Shown here in pieces: positions 15,997 to 24,971 of a stretch of 64,000 bases of DNA. The DNA comes from Amycolatopsis nalaikhensis (GTDB lineage Bacteria; Actinomycetota; Actinomycetes; Mycobacteriales; Pseudonocardiaceae): positions 69,501-133,500 of the forward strand of contig NZ_CP127173.1 of assembly GCF_030264295.1 (NCBI RefSeq), written 5' to 3'. A program made the position numbers and the translations under genes. Numbering within the stretch: position 1 is the stretch's first letter; the number at the start of each line of letters is the position of its first letter. Below the pieces are notes generated by a model that was not told the DNA's origin, did no database searches, and saw only the letters and a program-made list of their open reading frames with translations.

Positions 15997-16010
15997 GTTT
16001 TCCCTTCGGG

Positions 16011-16035
16011 AGCCCCGGACCGGCGGTCCGGGGCT
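16011..16035 (+). terminator. terminator after the DEAD-box gene
   Basis: AGCCCCGGACC and GGTCCGGGGCT form an 11-bp perfect stem with a 3-base loop, 14 bases after the stop codon. It is followed by TTCC rather than a U-tract. Confidence 0.7.
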
Positions 16036-16095
16036 TCCGGCGTTTCCGGGCCCTGGGTCACGGTGACGCCGACCGCGGATGCGAGACTGCGGGAC

Positions 16096-17272
16096 GTGAC
16101 TACGCCGCCGACGCCCCCGCCCGATGAGGTTTTCGACTGGCTCGACACCGAGGCGGAGAAGCGTGCGAACGCGGGGCTCGTGCGGCAGCTGCGGCCGCGG
16201 CCCGCGCAGGCGGACGAGCTGGACCTGGCGGGCAACGACTACCTGGGGCTGGCCCGCGACAAGCGCGTCGCCGGGGCCGCCGCGGCCGCCGCACTGCGCT
16301 GGGGCGCGGGCTCGACCGGGTCCAGGCTGGTCACCGGGTCGACGGAGCTGCACACCGAGCTGGAGCTGGAGCTTCGCCCGGTTCTGCGGCACGCAGGCGG
16401 CACTGGTGTTTTCTTCGGGCTTCGCGGCGAACCTCGGCGCGGTGACCGCGTTGTCGGGTGCCGAAGCCGCGATCGTCACCGACAAGTACATCCACGCGTC
16501 CCTGATCGAGGGCTGCCGCCTGTCGCGGTCGGACGTCGCGGCGGTCGCGCACGCGACGCCGTCGGCGATCAAGCACGCGCTGGCGACCCGGCGCAAGCCG
16601 CGCGCGCTCGTGGTGACTGACTCGGTGTTCTCGGTCGACGGCGACCTGGCCCCGCTCGGCGAACTGGCCGGGATCTGCCGTGCGCACGGCGCGGCGCTGC
16701 TCGTGGACGACGCGCACGGGTTCGGCGTGCTGGGTGAAGGCGGCCGCGGCGCGGCGCACGCGGCCGGGCTGTCCGGCGCGCCCGACGTCGTCACGACGGT
16801 GACGCTCTCGAAGTCGCTCGGCGCTCAGGGCGGGGCGGTGCTGGGGCCGCGTCGCGTGATCAAGCACCTCGTGGACACCGCGCGCAGCTTCATCTTCGAC
16901 ACGGCGTTGGCGCCCGCGAGCGCCGCCGCGGCGCTGGCCGCGTTGCACGCGCTGAAGGAAGAGCCGGGCCTGGCGGAGAAGGTGCTGGAGAACGCGGGCA
17001 ACCTGGCGATGTCGTTGAAGGCGGCGGGGCTGAAGGCGAGCATGCCGGACGCCGCCGTGATTTCGGTGCAGGCGCCGTCGGCGCAGACGGCCGCGGCCTG
17101 GGCGGCGGCGTGCGCGGAGCAGGGCATCCGCGTCGGGTGCTTCCGGCCACCGTCGGTGCCGGACGGCATTTCGCGCCTGCGCCTGACCGCGCGGGCCGAC
17201 CTCACGGAGTCCGATGTGGACCGTGCGGTGAAGGTGATCACGGCGACCGCCCCGCGCGGCGCCGCGAACTAG
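16096..17272 (+). pseudogene. bioF: 8-amino-7-oxononanoate synthase, frameshifted as given
   Basis: BioF is a PLP enzyme that condenses pimeloyl-ACP (or -CoA) with alanine in biotin synthesis. The first frame, from GTG 16096, encodes ELDLAGNDYLGLARD and STGSRLVTGSTELH and is lost after LELEL. The next frame resumes at once with FARFCGTQAALVFSSGFAANLGAVTA and runs to 17272. It carries VVTDSVFSVDGDLAPL, LLVDDAHGFGVLG and TLSKSLGAQGG with the PLP-binding Lys. The break is an extra T near 16373-16374 (GAGCTTCG where GAGCTCG restores the frame). Both halves are well conserved, and no other base looks damaged, so this is either a very recent mutation or a sequence error. No other bio gene is in the window. 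Confidence 0.85.
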
Positions 17273-17703
17273 CCGGGCAGGCGGCGCATCCGGATGTGCG
17301 GGATGCCGTCGTCGTCGGTGTACTCCGCGCCTTCCGCGACGAAGCCGTAGCGGGCGTAGAAGTCCTGGACGTACGTCTGCGCGTCGAGCACGTACTCCCC
17401 CGGCACCGTCAACGCCGCCTCCATCAGCCGGGCCGCCAGACCCTGGCCGCGCGCGGACGCCGCCGTCACGACCCGGCCGATGCGGCGAATGCCACCGGGG
17501 TCGAGCAGCACGCGCAAGTACGACGTGACACCGCTGTCGCCCTCGAACCACAGGTGCCGCGTGTCCGGCAGCAGGTCCCGGCCGTCCAGCTCGGGGTACG
17601 CGGCTTTCTGTTCCACCACGAACACGTCCACGCGCAGGCGGAGGATGTCGTGGAGCTGCGCGGCGGTCAGCTCGGGACCGGTCGCGTCGTGCAGGGTCGG
17701 CAT
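17269..17703 (-). CDS. ElaA-like GNAT acetyltransferase
   Basis: This 144-residue GNAT belongs to the ElaA-type group: LHDILRLRVDVFVVEQKAAYPELDGRDLL is the typical start and IGRVVTAASARGQGLAARLM carries the acetyl-CoA loop. The end AQTYVQDFYARYGFVAEGAEYTDDDGIPHIRM is also characteristic. The substrate is unknown. The ATG at 17703 begins the conserved region; the frame to 17718 adds only residues without conservation. Its TAG stop shares bases with the bioF TAG on the opposite strand. Confidence 0.85.
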   Translation of the reverse strand: MPTLHDATGPELTAAQLHDILRLRVDVFVVEQKAAYPELDGRDLLPDTRHLWFEGDSGVTSYLRVLLDPGGIRRIGRVVTAASARGQGLAARLMEAALTVPGEYVLDAQTYVQDFYARYGFVAEGAEYTDDDGIPHIRMRRLPG

Positions 17704-17720
17704 ACCCCTGCTTACCACGC

Positions 17721-18539
17721 TCAGGGGAACAGGGTGCGCGGCTTCGCCTGGGCCTCGATGTCGTCGACGTATTCCGAGACCCGCGTGTAGACGCCCGGCT
17801 TGCCCGCCTTGCCGCAGCCGTCGCCGAAGGACACGATGCCGATCAGCGTGTCACCCACGACCAGGGGGCCGCCGGAGTCGCCCTGGCACGCGTCGATGCC
17901 GCCCTCGCGGTAGCCCGCGCACACCATGGTCTTCTGGTCGTAGACGTCGTAGTCCGACCGGCATTCGCTGTCCGAGACCACCGGGACCTGGGCACTGCGC
18001 AGGTAGTCGGAGCGGGCGCCGCCGTCGGCGACGCGGCCCCAGCCGAGCACCGTCGCTTCGGTGCCTTCGCTGTACAGCCGCGCGTCCGCGTTGCCGGGCA
18101 GCTTCGCGGGCCGGTAGTCGAACTGGCCGCGGACGGTCAGCACCGCGACGTCGCCGCCCCGCGTCGGGTCGCTGTAGCTCTTGTCGATCCAGACCTTCGA
18201 CACGCCCAGCACCTGGCCGTCGTCGGTGCGCTTGTCCTCGCGGCCGGCCACCACGCGGATGTCCTGCTTGGACACCGCCTTCGCGCAGTGGGCCGCCGTC
18301 GCGACCGCCGTCGAGCTGACGATCACCGCGCCGCAGAACTGGTTCCCGCCGCCGTCGGTCAGGAAGACCGCGTACGGGTGGTCGGACAAGGACGCCTTGT
18401 TCCCGCCGACGATCCGCGGCTGGTTGGCCGACGCCGGGTCCGCCGAGGCCGTGCCGACCACCACCGGGACGGCCACCGCGGCGACCGCGAGGAGCGCGCC
18501 GCTCGCGAGCAGCAGGGGTCGGCGGAACTTCACGGACAT
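17721..18539 (-). CDS. secreted trypsin-like serine protease (S1A)
   Basis: This 272-residue secreted protease has a Sec signal peptide (KFRRPLLLASGALLAVAAVAV) and a likely cleavage after SADPASA. The mature enzyme begins near IVGG (43-46), so a very short propeptide of about ten residues is removed to free the Ile amino end. The catalytic triad is His84 in TAAHC, Asp130 in GGDVAVL and Ser222 in GDSGGP. Asp at DACQGDSGGP (six residues before the serine) predicts cleavage after Arg or Lys. Six cysteines can form the usual three disulfides. The start is the ATG at 18539 before the signal peptide. It is monocistronic and divergent from the M15 lipoprotein gene. Confidence 0.9.
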   Translation of the reverse strand: MSVKFRRPLLLASGALLAVAAVAVPVVVGTASADPASANQPRIVGGNKASLSDHPYAVFLTDGGGNQFCGAVIVSSTAVATAAHCAKAVSKQDIRVVAGREDKRTDDGQVLGVSKVWIDKSYSDPTRGGDVAVLTVRGQFDYRPAKLPGNADARLYSEGTEATVLGWGRVADGGARSDYLRSAQVPVVSDSECRSDYDVYDQKTMVCAGYREGGIDACQGDSGGPLVVGDTLIGIVSFGDGCGKAGKPGVYTRVSEYVDDIEAQAKPRTLFP

Positions 18540-18705
18540 CGGGTCTTCCCCTCTTCGGCACAGCACAAGACAGAGCACTCGGCACCCGGACGACTCCGGT
18601 GCGTGAACGAGTGGCGGTGAATACCCTAATCCGAGTGGGCCCGAAACGGTGTCACTGGAACGGGTGGACTCCGCGCTCACCGAGCGCTTCTGCCAAGCTG
18701 GCCGA

Positions 18706-19557
18706 ATGCGACGGAGAGCGACGGCGGTGACCGGGACGGTGCTCGCCCTCGCCGTGAGCGCGTGCTCGGCGGAGGCGCCGTCCACGCCGCTGCCTGCGCC
18801 TTCGGTGGTGACCACGGCTTCGGTGCCGACCACGCCTTCGGTCCCGTCTCCGGCACCGGCCGTCACCTGGCAGGTGGGTGCCCGGCCGCTCCCCCGCCGC
18901 GCGGACGGCTTCGGCGAGGTCGAGCCGACACCACCCGAACTGGTGAACCGGGCACTTCCGACAAAAGACCTGCTCCCGCCGCCGCCCGACGGCGAGTACC
19001 ACGCGACGATCAGCCCGGTGCCCGCCGACGTCCTCGCGCGCAGCACCTGGCAGCCCGCGTGCCCGGTCAAGGCGTCGGACCTGCGGTACCTCACGATGAC
19101 GTTCCGGGGCTTCGACGGCCGCGCGCACACGGGCGAGATGCTGGTGAACGCGTCCGGCGCCACCGGGATCACGAAGGTGTTCGGCCAGCTCTTCGGTGCG
19201 CACTTCCCGCTGGAGGAGATGCGCGTGACGAGCCCGGCCGAGCTGACCGCGCCGCCGACCGGCGACGGCAACACGACCAGCGCGTTCGTCTGCCGCCCGG
19301 CGCGCGGGCAGACGACGTGGTCGGCGCACGCGTTCGGGCTCGCGGTCGACGTAAACCCGTTCTGCAACCCGTACACCCAGCGCGACCTGGTGCTGCCCGA
19401 GCTGGCCTCGGCGTACGTCGACCGCGCACGGGTGCGACCGGGGATGGTCCTGGCGGGCGACGCGACGGTGCGCGCGTTCGCGGCGATCGGGTGGAGCTGG
19501 GGCGGGGCGTGGACCAGCCCGAAGGACCGGATGCACTTCACCGCCACCGGACGATGA
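18706..19557 (+). CDS. M15-type peptidase lipoprotein
   Basis: This 283-residue lipoprotein has a signal peptide ending LALAVSAC, with the lipidated Cys at residue 20, followed by a Pro/Thr/Ser-rich linker to about residue 60. The C-terminal domain has SAHAFGLAVDVNPFCNP (the SxHxxGxAxD zinc motif of M15 D-Ala-D-Ala carboxypeptidases) and a final HF pair in DRMHFTATGR. It probably trims or cleaves peptidoglycan peptides outside the membrane. I prefer the ATG at 18706 to the earlier in-frame start at 18649, because the signal peptide begins exactly there. The 200 bases downstream carry the promoter region of mtr. Confidence 0.86.
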   Translation: MRRRATAVTGTVLALAVSACSAEAPSTPLPAPSVVTTASVPTTPSVPSPAPAVTWQVGARPLPRRADGFGEVEPTPPELVNRALPTKDLLPPPPDGEYHATISPVPADVLARSTWQPACPVKASDLRYLTMTFRGFDGRAHTGEMLVNASGATGITKVFGQLFGAHFPLEEMRVTSPAELTAPPTGDGNTTSAFVCRPARGQTTWSAHAFGLAVDVNPFCNPYTQRDLVLPELASAYVDRARVRPGMVLAGDATVRAFAAIGWSWGGAWTSPKDRMHFTATGR

Positions 19558-19761
19558 CCGGCTCGCGCCCCGGACCAGGCACGTGCGCGGCGATGAGGCG
19601 GGCGGAGGCTGCACCGCTCCCGCGGCCCACTCGATCCGGCCCCGCCGCACCGCACCGGGCGATGACCACGTAATACGACGTTAAGCACATCGGGGAACAC
19701 CCGCCCGAGCGGGCCGGTTGGCTAGGGTGGACCGACCGGAGACCAACGCGCGGAGGATGCA

Positions 19762-21156
19762 GTGCCCCACTACGACCTGGTGATCGTCGGAACGGGATCG
19801 GGGAACTCCATCCTCGGGCCGGACTTCGCCGACAAGAAGACCGCGATCGTGGAGAAGGGCACCTTCGGCGGCACCTGCCTGAACGTGGGCTGCATCCCGA
19901 CGAAGATGTTCGTGTACGCCGCCGACGTCGCGTACACGCCTTCGCACAGTGCGAAGTACGGCGTCGACGAAGAGCTGAAGGGCGTGCGCTGGCGCGACAT
20001 CCGCGACCGGATCTTCGGCCGGATCGACCCCATCGCCGCCGGTGGCGCGGAGTACCGCCGCAGCCACGAGGACAACGCGAACGTCGACGTCTACGACGGC
20101 ACCGCCCGCTTCACCGGCCACAAGGAGCTGCGCGTCAGCTTCGCCGACGGCCGCCCCGACGAGGTGCTGACCGCCGACAAGTTCGTGCTCGCCGCCGGTG
20201 GGCGCCCGGTCATCCCGGAGATTCCCGGCCTCGACTCCGTCGACTACTACACGTCCGACACCGTGATGCGGCTCGACGAACTGCCCGAGCGGATCGTCGT
20301 GCTCGGCGGCGGGTACATCGCGGCCGAGTTCGCGCACGTCTTCGCGTCCTTCGGCGTGCACGTCACGCTCGTCAACCGCTCGGGGCGCCTGCTCCGCTCG
20401 GAGGACGACGACGTCAGCGAGCGCTTCACCGAGCTGGCCGCCGAGCGCTTCGACGTCCGTCTCGAGCGCAAGACCGTGCGGGCGCGCAAGACCGACGGCG
20501 GCGTCGCGCTCGACCTCGAAGGACCGCAGGGCGCGGAAACCGTCGAGGCCGACCTGCTGCTCGTCGCCACCGGCCGCCGCCCGAACTCCGACCTGCTCGA
20601 CGTCGCCGCCACCGGCGTCACCACCACCGAGCGCGGGCACGTCGTCGTCGACGACTTCCAGGAGACCGTCGTCGAGGGCATCTACGCGCTCGGCGACCTC
20701 TCCTCGCCGCACGAGCTGAAGCACGTCGCGAACCACGAAGCCCGCGTCGTGCAGCACAACCTGCTGCACCCGGACGAGCGGATCACCGCCGACCACCGGT
20801 TCGTGCCGCACGCCGTGTTCACCCACCCGCAGGTCGCGTCGGTCGGGCTGACCGAGCGGAAGGCACGCGAGACCGGAGTGTCCTATGTGGTCTCGAAGCA
20901 GGACTACGCCGGGATCGCCTACGGCTGGGCGATGGAGGACACGACGGGCTTCGCGAAGCTGCTGGCCGACCCCGCGACCGGGCAGCTGCTCGGCGCGCAC
21001 ATCATCGGGCCGCAGGCGTCGTCGGTGATCCAGCCGCTCATCCAGGCGATGAGCTTCGGCCTCGACGCGCGGAGCATGGCCCGCGGCCAGTACTGGATCC
21101 ACCCGGCGATGCCGGAGCTCATCGAGAACGCCCTGCTCAACCTGCCCCTGGACTGA
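19762..21156 (+). CDS. mtr: mycothione reductase
   Basis: This 464-residue flavoprotein reduces mycothiol disulfide with NADPH and keeps the actinobacterial thiol buffer reduced in the cytoplasm. It begins [18 protein letters not shown] (FAD site) and has the redox-active pair Cys39/Cys44 in [15 protein letters not shown], the NADPH site [16 protein letters not shown] and the C-terminal catalytic [20 protein letters not shown] in place of the GGGPGGY of other disulfide reductases is typical of Mtr. The GTG at 19762 has GGAGG six to ten bases upstream. TAGGGT near 19722 is the probable -10. The gene lies between proS and map, as in mycobacteria. Confidence 0.95.
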   Translation: MPHYDLVIVGTGSGNSILGPDFADKKTAIVEKGTFGGTCLNVGCIPTKMFVYAADVAYTPSHSAKYGVDEELKGVRWRDIRDRIFGRIDPIAAGGAEYRRSHEDNANVDVYDGTARFTGHKELRVSFADGRPDEVLTADKFVLAAGGRPVIPEIPGLDSVDYYTSDTVMRLDELPERIVVLGGGYIAAEFAHVFASFGVHVTLVNRSGRLLRSEDDDVSERFTELAAERFDVRLERKTVRARKTDGGVALDLEGPQGAETVEADLLLVATGRRPNSDLLDVAATGVTTTERGHVVVDDFQETVVEGIYALGDLSSPHELKHVANHEARVVQHNLLHPDERITADHRFVPHAVFTHPQVASVGLTERKARETGVSYVVSKQDYAGIAYGWAMEDTTGFAKLLADPATGQLLGAHIIGPQASSVIQPLIQAMSFGLDARSMARGQYWIHPAMPELIENALLNLPLD

Positions 21157-21162
21157 GCCCGG

Positions 21163-22686
21163 TCAGAGGGTGAGGGACCAGCTGTCGAGGACGCCGGTGT
21201 CGCCGGGGCCGTAGTCGGTGACGCGCAGCTGCCAGCGCCCGCCCGCGGGCGACGCGGCGCCGGGGACGGTGAACGTCCGCGTGCCGTTCCACGCCGTGCA
21301 CGTGCTGCCGCCGCTGTACTTGAGCGCGTAGCCACGGCCGTCCGGGTCGAGCAGCGTGACGCCGAGGTCTTCGGCGCACGTGTGCCGGATCGTCACGGCC
21401 ACCGCGAGCGCGCCGGCTTGGCCGGTCAACGCGGACGTGACCGGGCTGAACACCTGCTGGTAGTCGCGGATCGGGTAGTCCGTGCCGTTGGTCAGCGTCC
21501 GGTTCTCGCCCGGGTCGCCCCCGCCGCCGGTCACCAGGGTGAGCTGCCACTTCGCCAGCGCCTCGGCCACTGGCTGGAACAATGACAGGTCGCCGTCGGA
21601 CGGGTTGTCCACGCACTGCGACGGCCCGCCGTCGTGCAGGCCGGTGGCCTTGTCGCCCAGCAGCCAGCCACCTCCGGAGTCGCCGCCGAGGGAGCACGCC
21701 GTCGTCCAGGTCAGGTCGTCGATGACCAGGCCGCCCCCGTAGTCGACGGACTTGTGCGTGTACTTCACCTCGCCGCACTGCCAGTGCGAGGTGGTGCCGG
21801 AGTGGCAGACGCGGTCGCCGACCATGGCCTCCGCGGCACCGGACACGGTGACCGCGGGCTGGCCCCACGTGTTGACCGACGCCGAGAGCGTCCAGCCCGC
21901 CTCCGTCACGGCGACGACGCCCATGTCGCCTTCGCGCGCGTTGACGCTGTGCGTGCCGCCGACGTTCGACGTGCCGATCCGGTTCTGCTGCCCGGACGCG
22001 CCGTACGCGGCCTGGTCGCGGTCGTTCGTGCAGTGCCCGGCGGTCAGGAAGTGCTTGGCGCCACTGGAATCCGTCACCGGGAAGCCGACCGAGCAGTTGC
22101 TCTCGCCGCCCGGCCACCACGGGCTGCCGGTCTGGATCGTGCCCGACTGCTGGCGCGGCGACGAGCCGGTCTCGGTGATCCGGACGCCGAGTTCACCGGC
22201 CCGGGAAAGGAAACTCTCGGTCGCCGCGGTCTTCTTGGTCCGGTCGACGTCGACGGTGACGTCGTTGGCGCGGACGTCGACGCCCCAGCCGTAGACCCCG
22301 GGAACGCCGGTGCCGACCAGCTGACGCACGGCCGCGTCGGCGCGGTCCAATTCGGCCTGGCTTCGCGTCACGACCTTCGCCACCGCGCCCGCCGCGCGGA
22401 CCTTTTCGGCAGCGTCGGCGCTGGTGACGGCGACCGTGAGCGTTCCGGCGGCCGCGTCGAACCACTGCCCGGCCGACGGCACGCGCAGCGTCGCCGCGAT
22501 CCGGTGGGCTTCGTCCTGGGCGGCGAGCTGTGCTCGGGCCTGGTCCGCGGTGAGCCCGAACGCCGCGGCGACGCCGTCGACTTCGGCCGGTGGATGGGTC
22601 GGTGACGGCGCGGCTTCGGCGGGCGCGAAACCCAGTCCCAGTGCGGCCAACGCGGCCACACCCGCGACGGAAACGAATCTGCGCAT
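21163..22686 (-). CDS. secreted S1E protease with pro-region and P domain
   Basis: This 507-residue secreted protease is of the streptogrisin/alpha-lytic type. A signal peptide (1-26) is followed by an inhibitory pro-region to about residue 180 (AFGLTADQARAQL, AGAVAKVVTRSQAELD). The catalytic triad is His218 in LTAGHC, Asp254 in GDMGVV and Ser337 in GGDSGGGW. After a Gly-rich linker at about 373-378, residues 385-507 form a P/Homo B domain (DYPIRDYQQVF through VLDSWSLTL). P domains on S1E proteases usually aid folding or substrate binding. The ATG at 22686 is before the signal peptide. The XRE-like gene lies directly upstream on the same strand, 79 bases away. Confidence 0.9.
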   Translation of the reverse strand: MRRFVSVAGVAALAALGLGFAPAEAAPSPTHPPAEVDGVAAAFGLTADQARAQLAAQDEAHRIAATLRVPSAGQWFDAAAGTLTVAVTSADAAEKVRAAGAVAKVVTRSQAELDRADAAVRQLVGTGVPGVYGWGVDVRANDVTVDVDRTKKTAATESFLSRAGELGVRITETGSSPRQQSGTIQTGSPWWPGGESNCSVGFPVTDSSGAKHFLTAGHCTNDRDQAAYGASGQQNRIGTSNVGGTHSVNAREGDMGVVAVTEAGWTLSASVNTWGQPAVTVSGAAEAMVGDRVCHSGTTSHWQCGEVKYTHKSVDYGGGLVIDDLTWTTACSLGGDSGGGWLLGDKATGLHDGGPSQCVDNPSDGDLSLFQPVAEALAKWQLTLVTGGGGDPGENRTLTNGTDYPIRDYQQVFSPVTSALTGQAGALAVAVTIRHTCAEDLGVTLLDPDGRGYALKYSGGSTCTAWNGTRTFTVPGAASPAGGRWQLRVTDYGPGDTGVLDSWSLTL

Positions 22687-22765
22687 CGGTTTTCTCCTCG
22701 CCTGAGCGAATGGGGTGCGCAGACGGTAAAACGGCGGAAAGACCGATTTGAAGAGCCGGACGTCG

Positions 22766-23671
22766 TTAACAGTTGACTGGCCAGTCCCACGAGAAACCGT
22801 AGCGTCCGGGGCCGAAGTTGAGCGCGACCCCGTGCACCGCACCGGCTTCCGGGACGACGTCGGCGGATTCGCCGGGCTCGGCGAATCGGCGGCACACTTC
22901 CGGAACGGCGTCCGGCGAGAACCGGATTTCGAGCACGTATTCGCGGACGGGGAGCCGGAACTTGCGCTCGTAGTTCGTCGCGAGCGGGCACGGCGCGCGG
23001 TTGACGAGCGTGTGTTCGGTGAGCACGGTTTCGCCGCGGGCGAGCGGCCGGGCGAAGAGCAGCTCGACGACGAGCAGTCCGTCTTCGGGCTGGTGGACAC
23101 TGCGACCGAGGCGGCACCCGCGCAGCGAGCGCAGCTCCGGCAGCGGCCGGTCGTGCTCGTCGAGGTGCAGGATCACCACCCACCGGTCCGGGCCGTCGGC
23201 CTCGGCGCGCAGCACCTGCCGCGAGTGGATCGCGAGTTCTTCGCGGCCGGGCCCCACAGTGACGACGTCGTGCTGACCGATCCGGGTCAGCCGCTCGTCC
23301 CACCGGGTGTCCACATCGGACACCGCGGCGTCGATGCGCCCGCCGTCCGGCCAGAACCGGCCCATCTCCGCCACGCCGACCCGGCGCGGCCGGGCGCGCG
23401 GCGGGCCGAGCAGTGCGACGAGCGACCCGGCGGGCACCTCGAGGACGGCCTCGAGCTGACGCAGCCCGCGCACGGAATCCCGCCGCTCGGGGCGGCTGCG
23501 GCCGGACTGCCAGTAGCTCAACGTCGCCGTCGTGACCGAGACCCCGCGCGCCTGGAGGTGTTCGCGGAGCCGGTCGAGACTCAGGCCGCGGGCGCGGATG
23601 GCCGCGCGCAGGGCGGCGTCGAACGGGCCCTCGCGCAGCAACGTCCCGAGGTCCGGCGACGGCACGGCCAC
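22766..23671 (-). CDS. XRE-like regulatory protein
   Basis: This 301-residue protein has an N-terminal helix-turn-helix of the Cro/C1 type (LDRLREHLQARGVSVTTATLSYWQSGRSRPER, about residues 30-62). A long C-terminal part is rich in beta strands (VVILHLDEHDRPLPEL, VVELLFARPLARGETVLTEHTL) without a family I can name. It probably senses a ligand or partner. It is followed by the S1E protease gene on the same strand, which it might control. The GTG at 23671 lies six bases after TAAGAT, so the message is probably leaderless. Confidence 0.75.
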   Translation of the reverse strand: MAVPSPDLGTLLREGPFDAALRAAIRARGLSLDRLREHLQARGVSVTTATLSYWQSGRSRPERRDSVRGLRQLEAVLEVPAGSLVALLGPPRARPRRVGVAEMGRFWPDGGRIDAAVSDVDTRWDERLTRIGQHDVVTVGPGREELAIHSRQVLRAEADGPDRWVVILHLDEHDRPLPELRSLRGCRLGRSVHQPEDGLLVVELLFARPLARGETVLTEHTLVNRAPCPLATNYERKFRLPVREYVLEIRFSPDAVPEVCRRFAEPGESADVVPEAGAVHGVALNFGPGRYGFSWDWPVNC

Positions 23672-23677
23672 CGGACG

Positions 23678-23683
23678 ATCTTA
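23678..23683 (-). promoter_or_regulatory. -10 element of the XRE-like gene (leaderless start)
   Basis: On the minus strand this is TAAGAT, ending six bases before the GTG at 23671. Confidence 0.5.
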
Positions 23684-23722
23684 AGCCGCCGCCACCTCGC
23701 GAAGAGCGTTAACTGTTAAGTC

Positions 23723-24931
23723 TCAGACGAACCGGTGGCGCCCGGCGAGCGCGCCGAAGACGACCTGGACCAGGAGCAGGCCGAGCAGCATCGCCAGCGG
23801 CACCGTCCAGCCGCCCGCGGCGTCGTGCAGCAGGCCGAACAGGAACGGCCCCAGCGCGGCGAAGAGGTAGCCGAAGCCTTGCGCCATCCCGGAGAGGCGA
23901 GCAGTGTCCGCGCCGGTCCGCGCCCGCAGCGCGATCACGGTCAACGCCAGCGAGAACACGCTCATCCCGAGCCCGACGAGGATGCTCCAGAGCAGCGGCG
24001 ACCAGGACGGCGCCAGCATCAGCCCGGCGGTGCCGGCGAAGCCGAACACGCCGAGGGCCACGATCCACGGCCCCTGCCCGCGCTGCCGCGCCGCCATCGG
24101 CGCGACGAACAGGCTGATCGGCACGGCGATCAGGGAGACCAGGCCGAACAGCAGCCCGGCCTGGTCACGCGACACGCCCGCGTCCATCAGGACCTGCGGG
24201 AACCAGCCCATCGCGGCGTAGGCGTAGAAGGCCTGCAGGCCGAAGAACACGGTGACGATCCAAGCCAGCCGGTTGCCCAGCAGCGAACGGCCCGCCTGCG
24301 CGGCATCGGAGTGCCGCGGCGCGCGGCCGGTGCCACGGGCGGCGAGAAGCCAGGCCAGCAGCGCGACGACGGCGAGCACGGCCCAGCTGCCCAGCGCCGG
24401 GCGCCAGCCGCCGAGGCCGTCGCCGAGCTGCGGGGTCACGGCCGAGCCGAGGGCGCCGCCACCCTGCAGGGCCGCGGTGTAGACGCCGGTCAGCACGCCG
24501 ATGCGCGCCGGGAAGGAGTCCTTGATGACGACCGGGATGAGCACGTTGATCAGGGCGATCCCGGCGGTGGCGACGAGCGTGCCGCCGAGGACGACGACGG
24601 GCCCGTCGAGCACGCGCAGCACGAGCCCGGCGCCGAGTGCGGTGAGCGCGATCGCGATGGCGGCCCCGATCCCGGCGCGGCGCGCGAGCAGCGGCGCGGC
24701 CAGCCCGGCACCGGCGAAGCAGAGCGTCGGCAACGTCGTGAGCACGCCCGCCCAGACCACGGACGCGCCCAGGTCCGCCCGCATTTCGGCGAGCATCGGG
24801 CCGACGCCGGTGATGGCCGGGCGCAGGTTGAGGGCGGTGAGCACGACCGCGACGGCGAGCAGCGCCCCCGCGGCGACGACACCCGGCGTCCGGGGTTCGG
24901 CGGCCGCGTCAAGCTCGGATTCCACGCGCAT
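23723..24931 (-). CDS. MFS transporter (CynX/NimT type)
   Basis: This 402-residue permease with about twelve membrane segments belongs to the CynX/NimT branch of the major facilitator superfamily. It starts with a short hydrophilic tail, then GALLAVAVVLTALNLRPAITGVGPML, the family signature (NLRP in helix 1). Members carry cyanate, 2-nitroimidazole or similar small anions, mostly with unknown substrates. It is divergent from the FadR-type GntR gene with only 40 bases between the ATGs at 24931 and 24972, so the regulator very probably controls it. GATAGT seven bases before the ATG is the likely -10. Confidence 0.88.
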   Translation of the reverse strand: MRVESELDAAAEPRTPGVVAAGALLAVAVVLTALNLRPAITGVGPMLAEMRADLGASVVWAGVLTTLPTLCFAGAGLAAPLLARRAGIGAAIAIALTALGAGLVLRVLDGPVVVLGGTLVATAGIALINVLIPVVIKDSFPARIGVLTGVYTAALQGGGALGSAVTPQLGDGLGGWRPALGSWAVLAVVALLAWLLAARGTGRAPRHSDAAQAGRSLLGNRLAWIVTVFFGLQAFYAYAAMGWFPQVLMDAGVSRDQAGLLFGLVSLIAVPISLFVAPMAARQRGQGPWIVALGVFGFAGTAGLMLAPSWSPLLWSILVGLGMSVFSLALTVIALRARTGADTARLSGMAQGFGYLFAALGPFLFGLLHDAAGGWTVPLAMLLGLLLVQVVFGALAGRHRFV

Positions 24932-24938
24932 GACCGCT

Positions 24939-24957
24939 ACTATCGCATACGTAGGAT
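24939..24957. promoter_or_regulatory. divergent promoter and TACGTA dyad between MFS and GntR genes
   Basis: The 40-base gap holds a leftward -10 (ACTATC, GATAGT on the minus strand, 24939-24944), a rightward TAGGAT (24952-24957) and the palindrome TACGTA (24948-24953) between them. A FadR-type protein bound at the dyad would cover both promoters. Confidence 0.4.
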
Positions 24958-24971
24958 GATTGGATGAAGGG

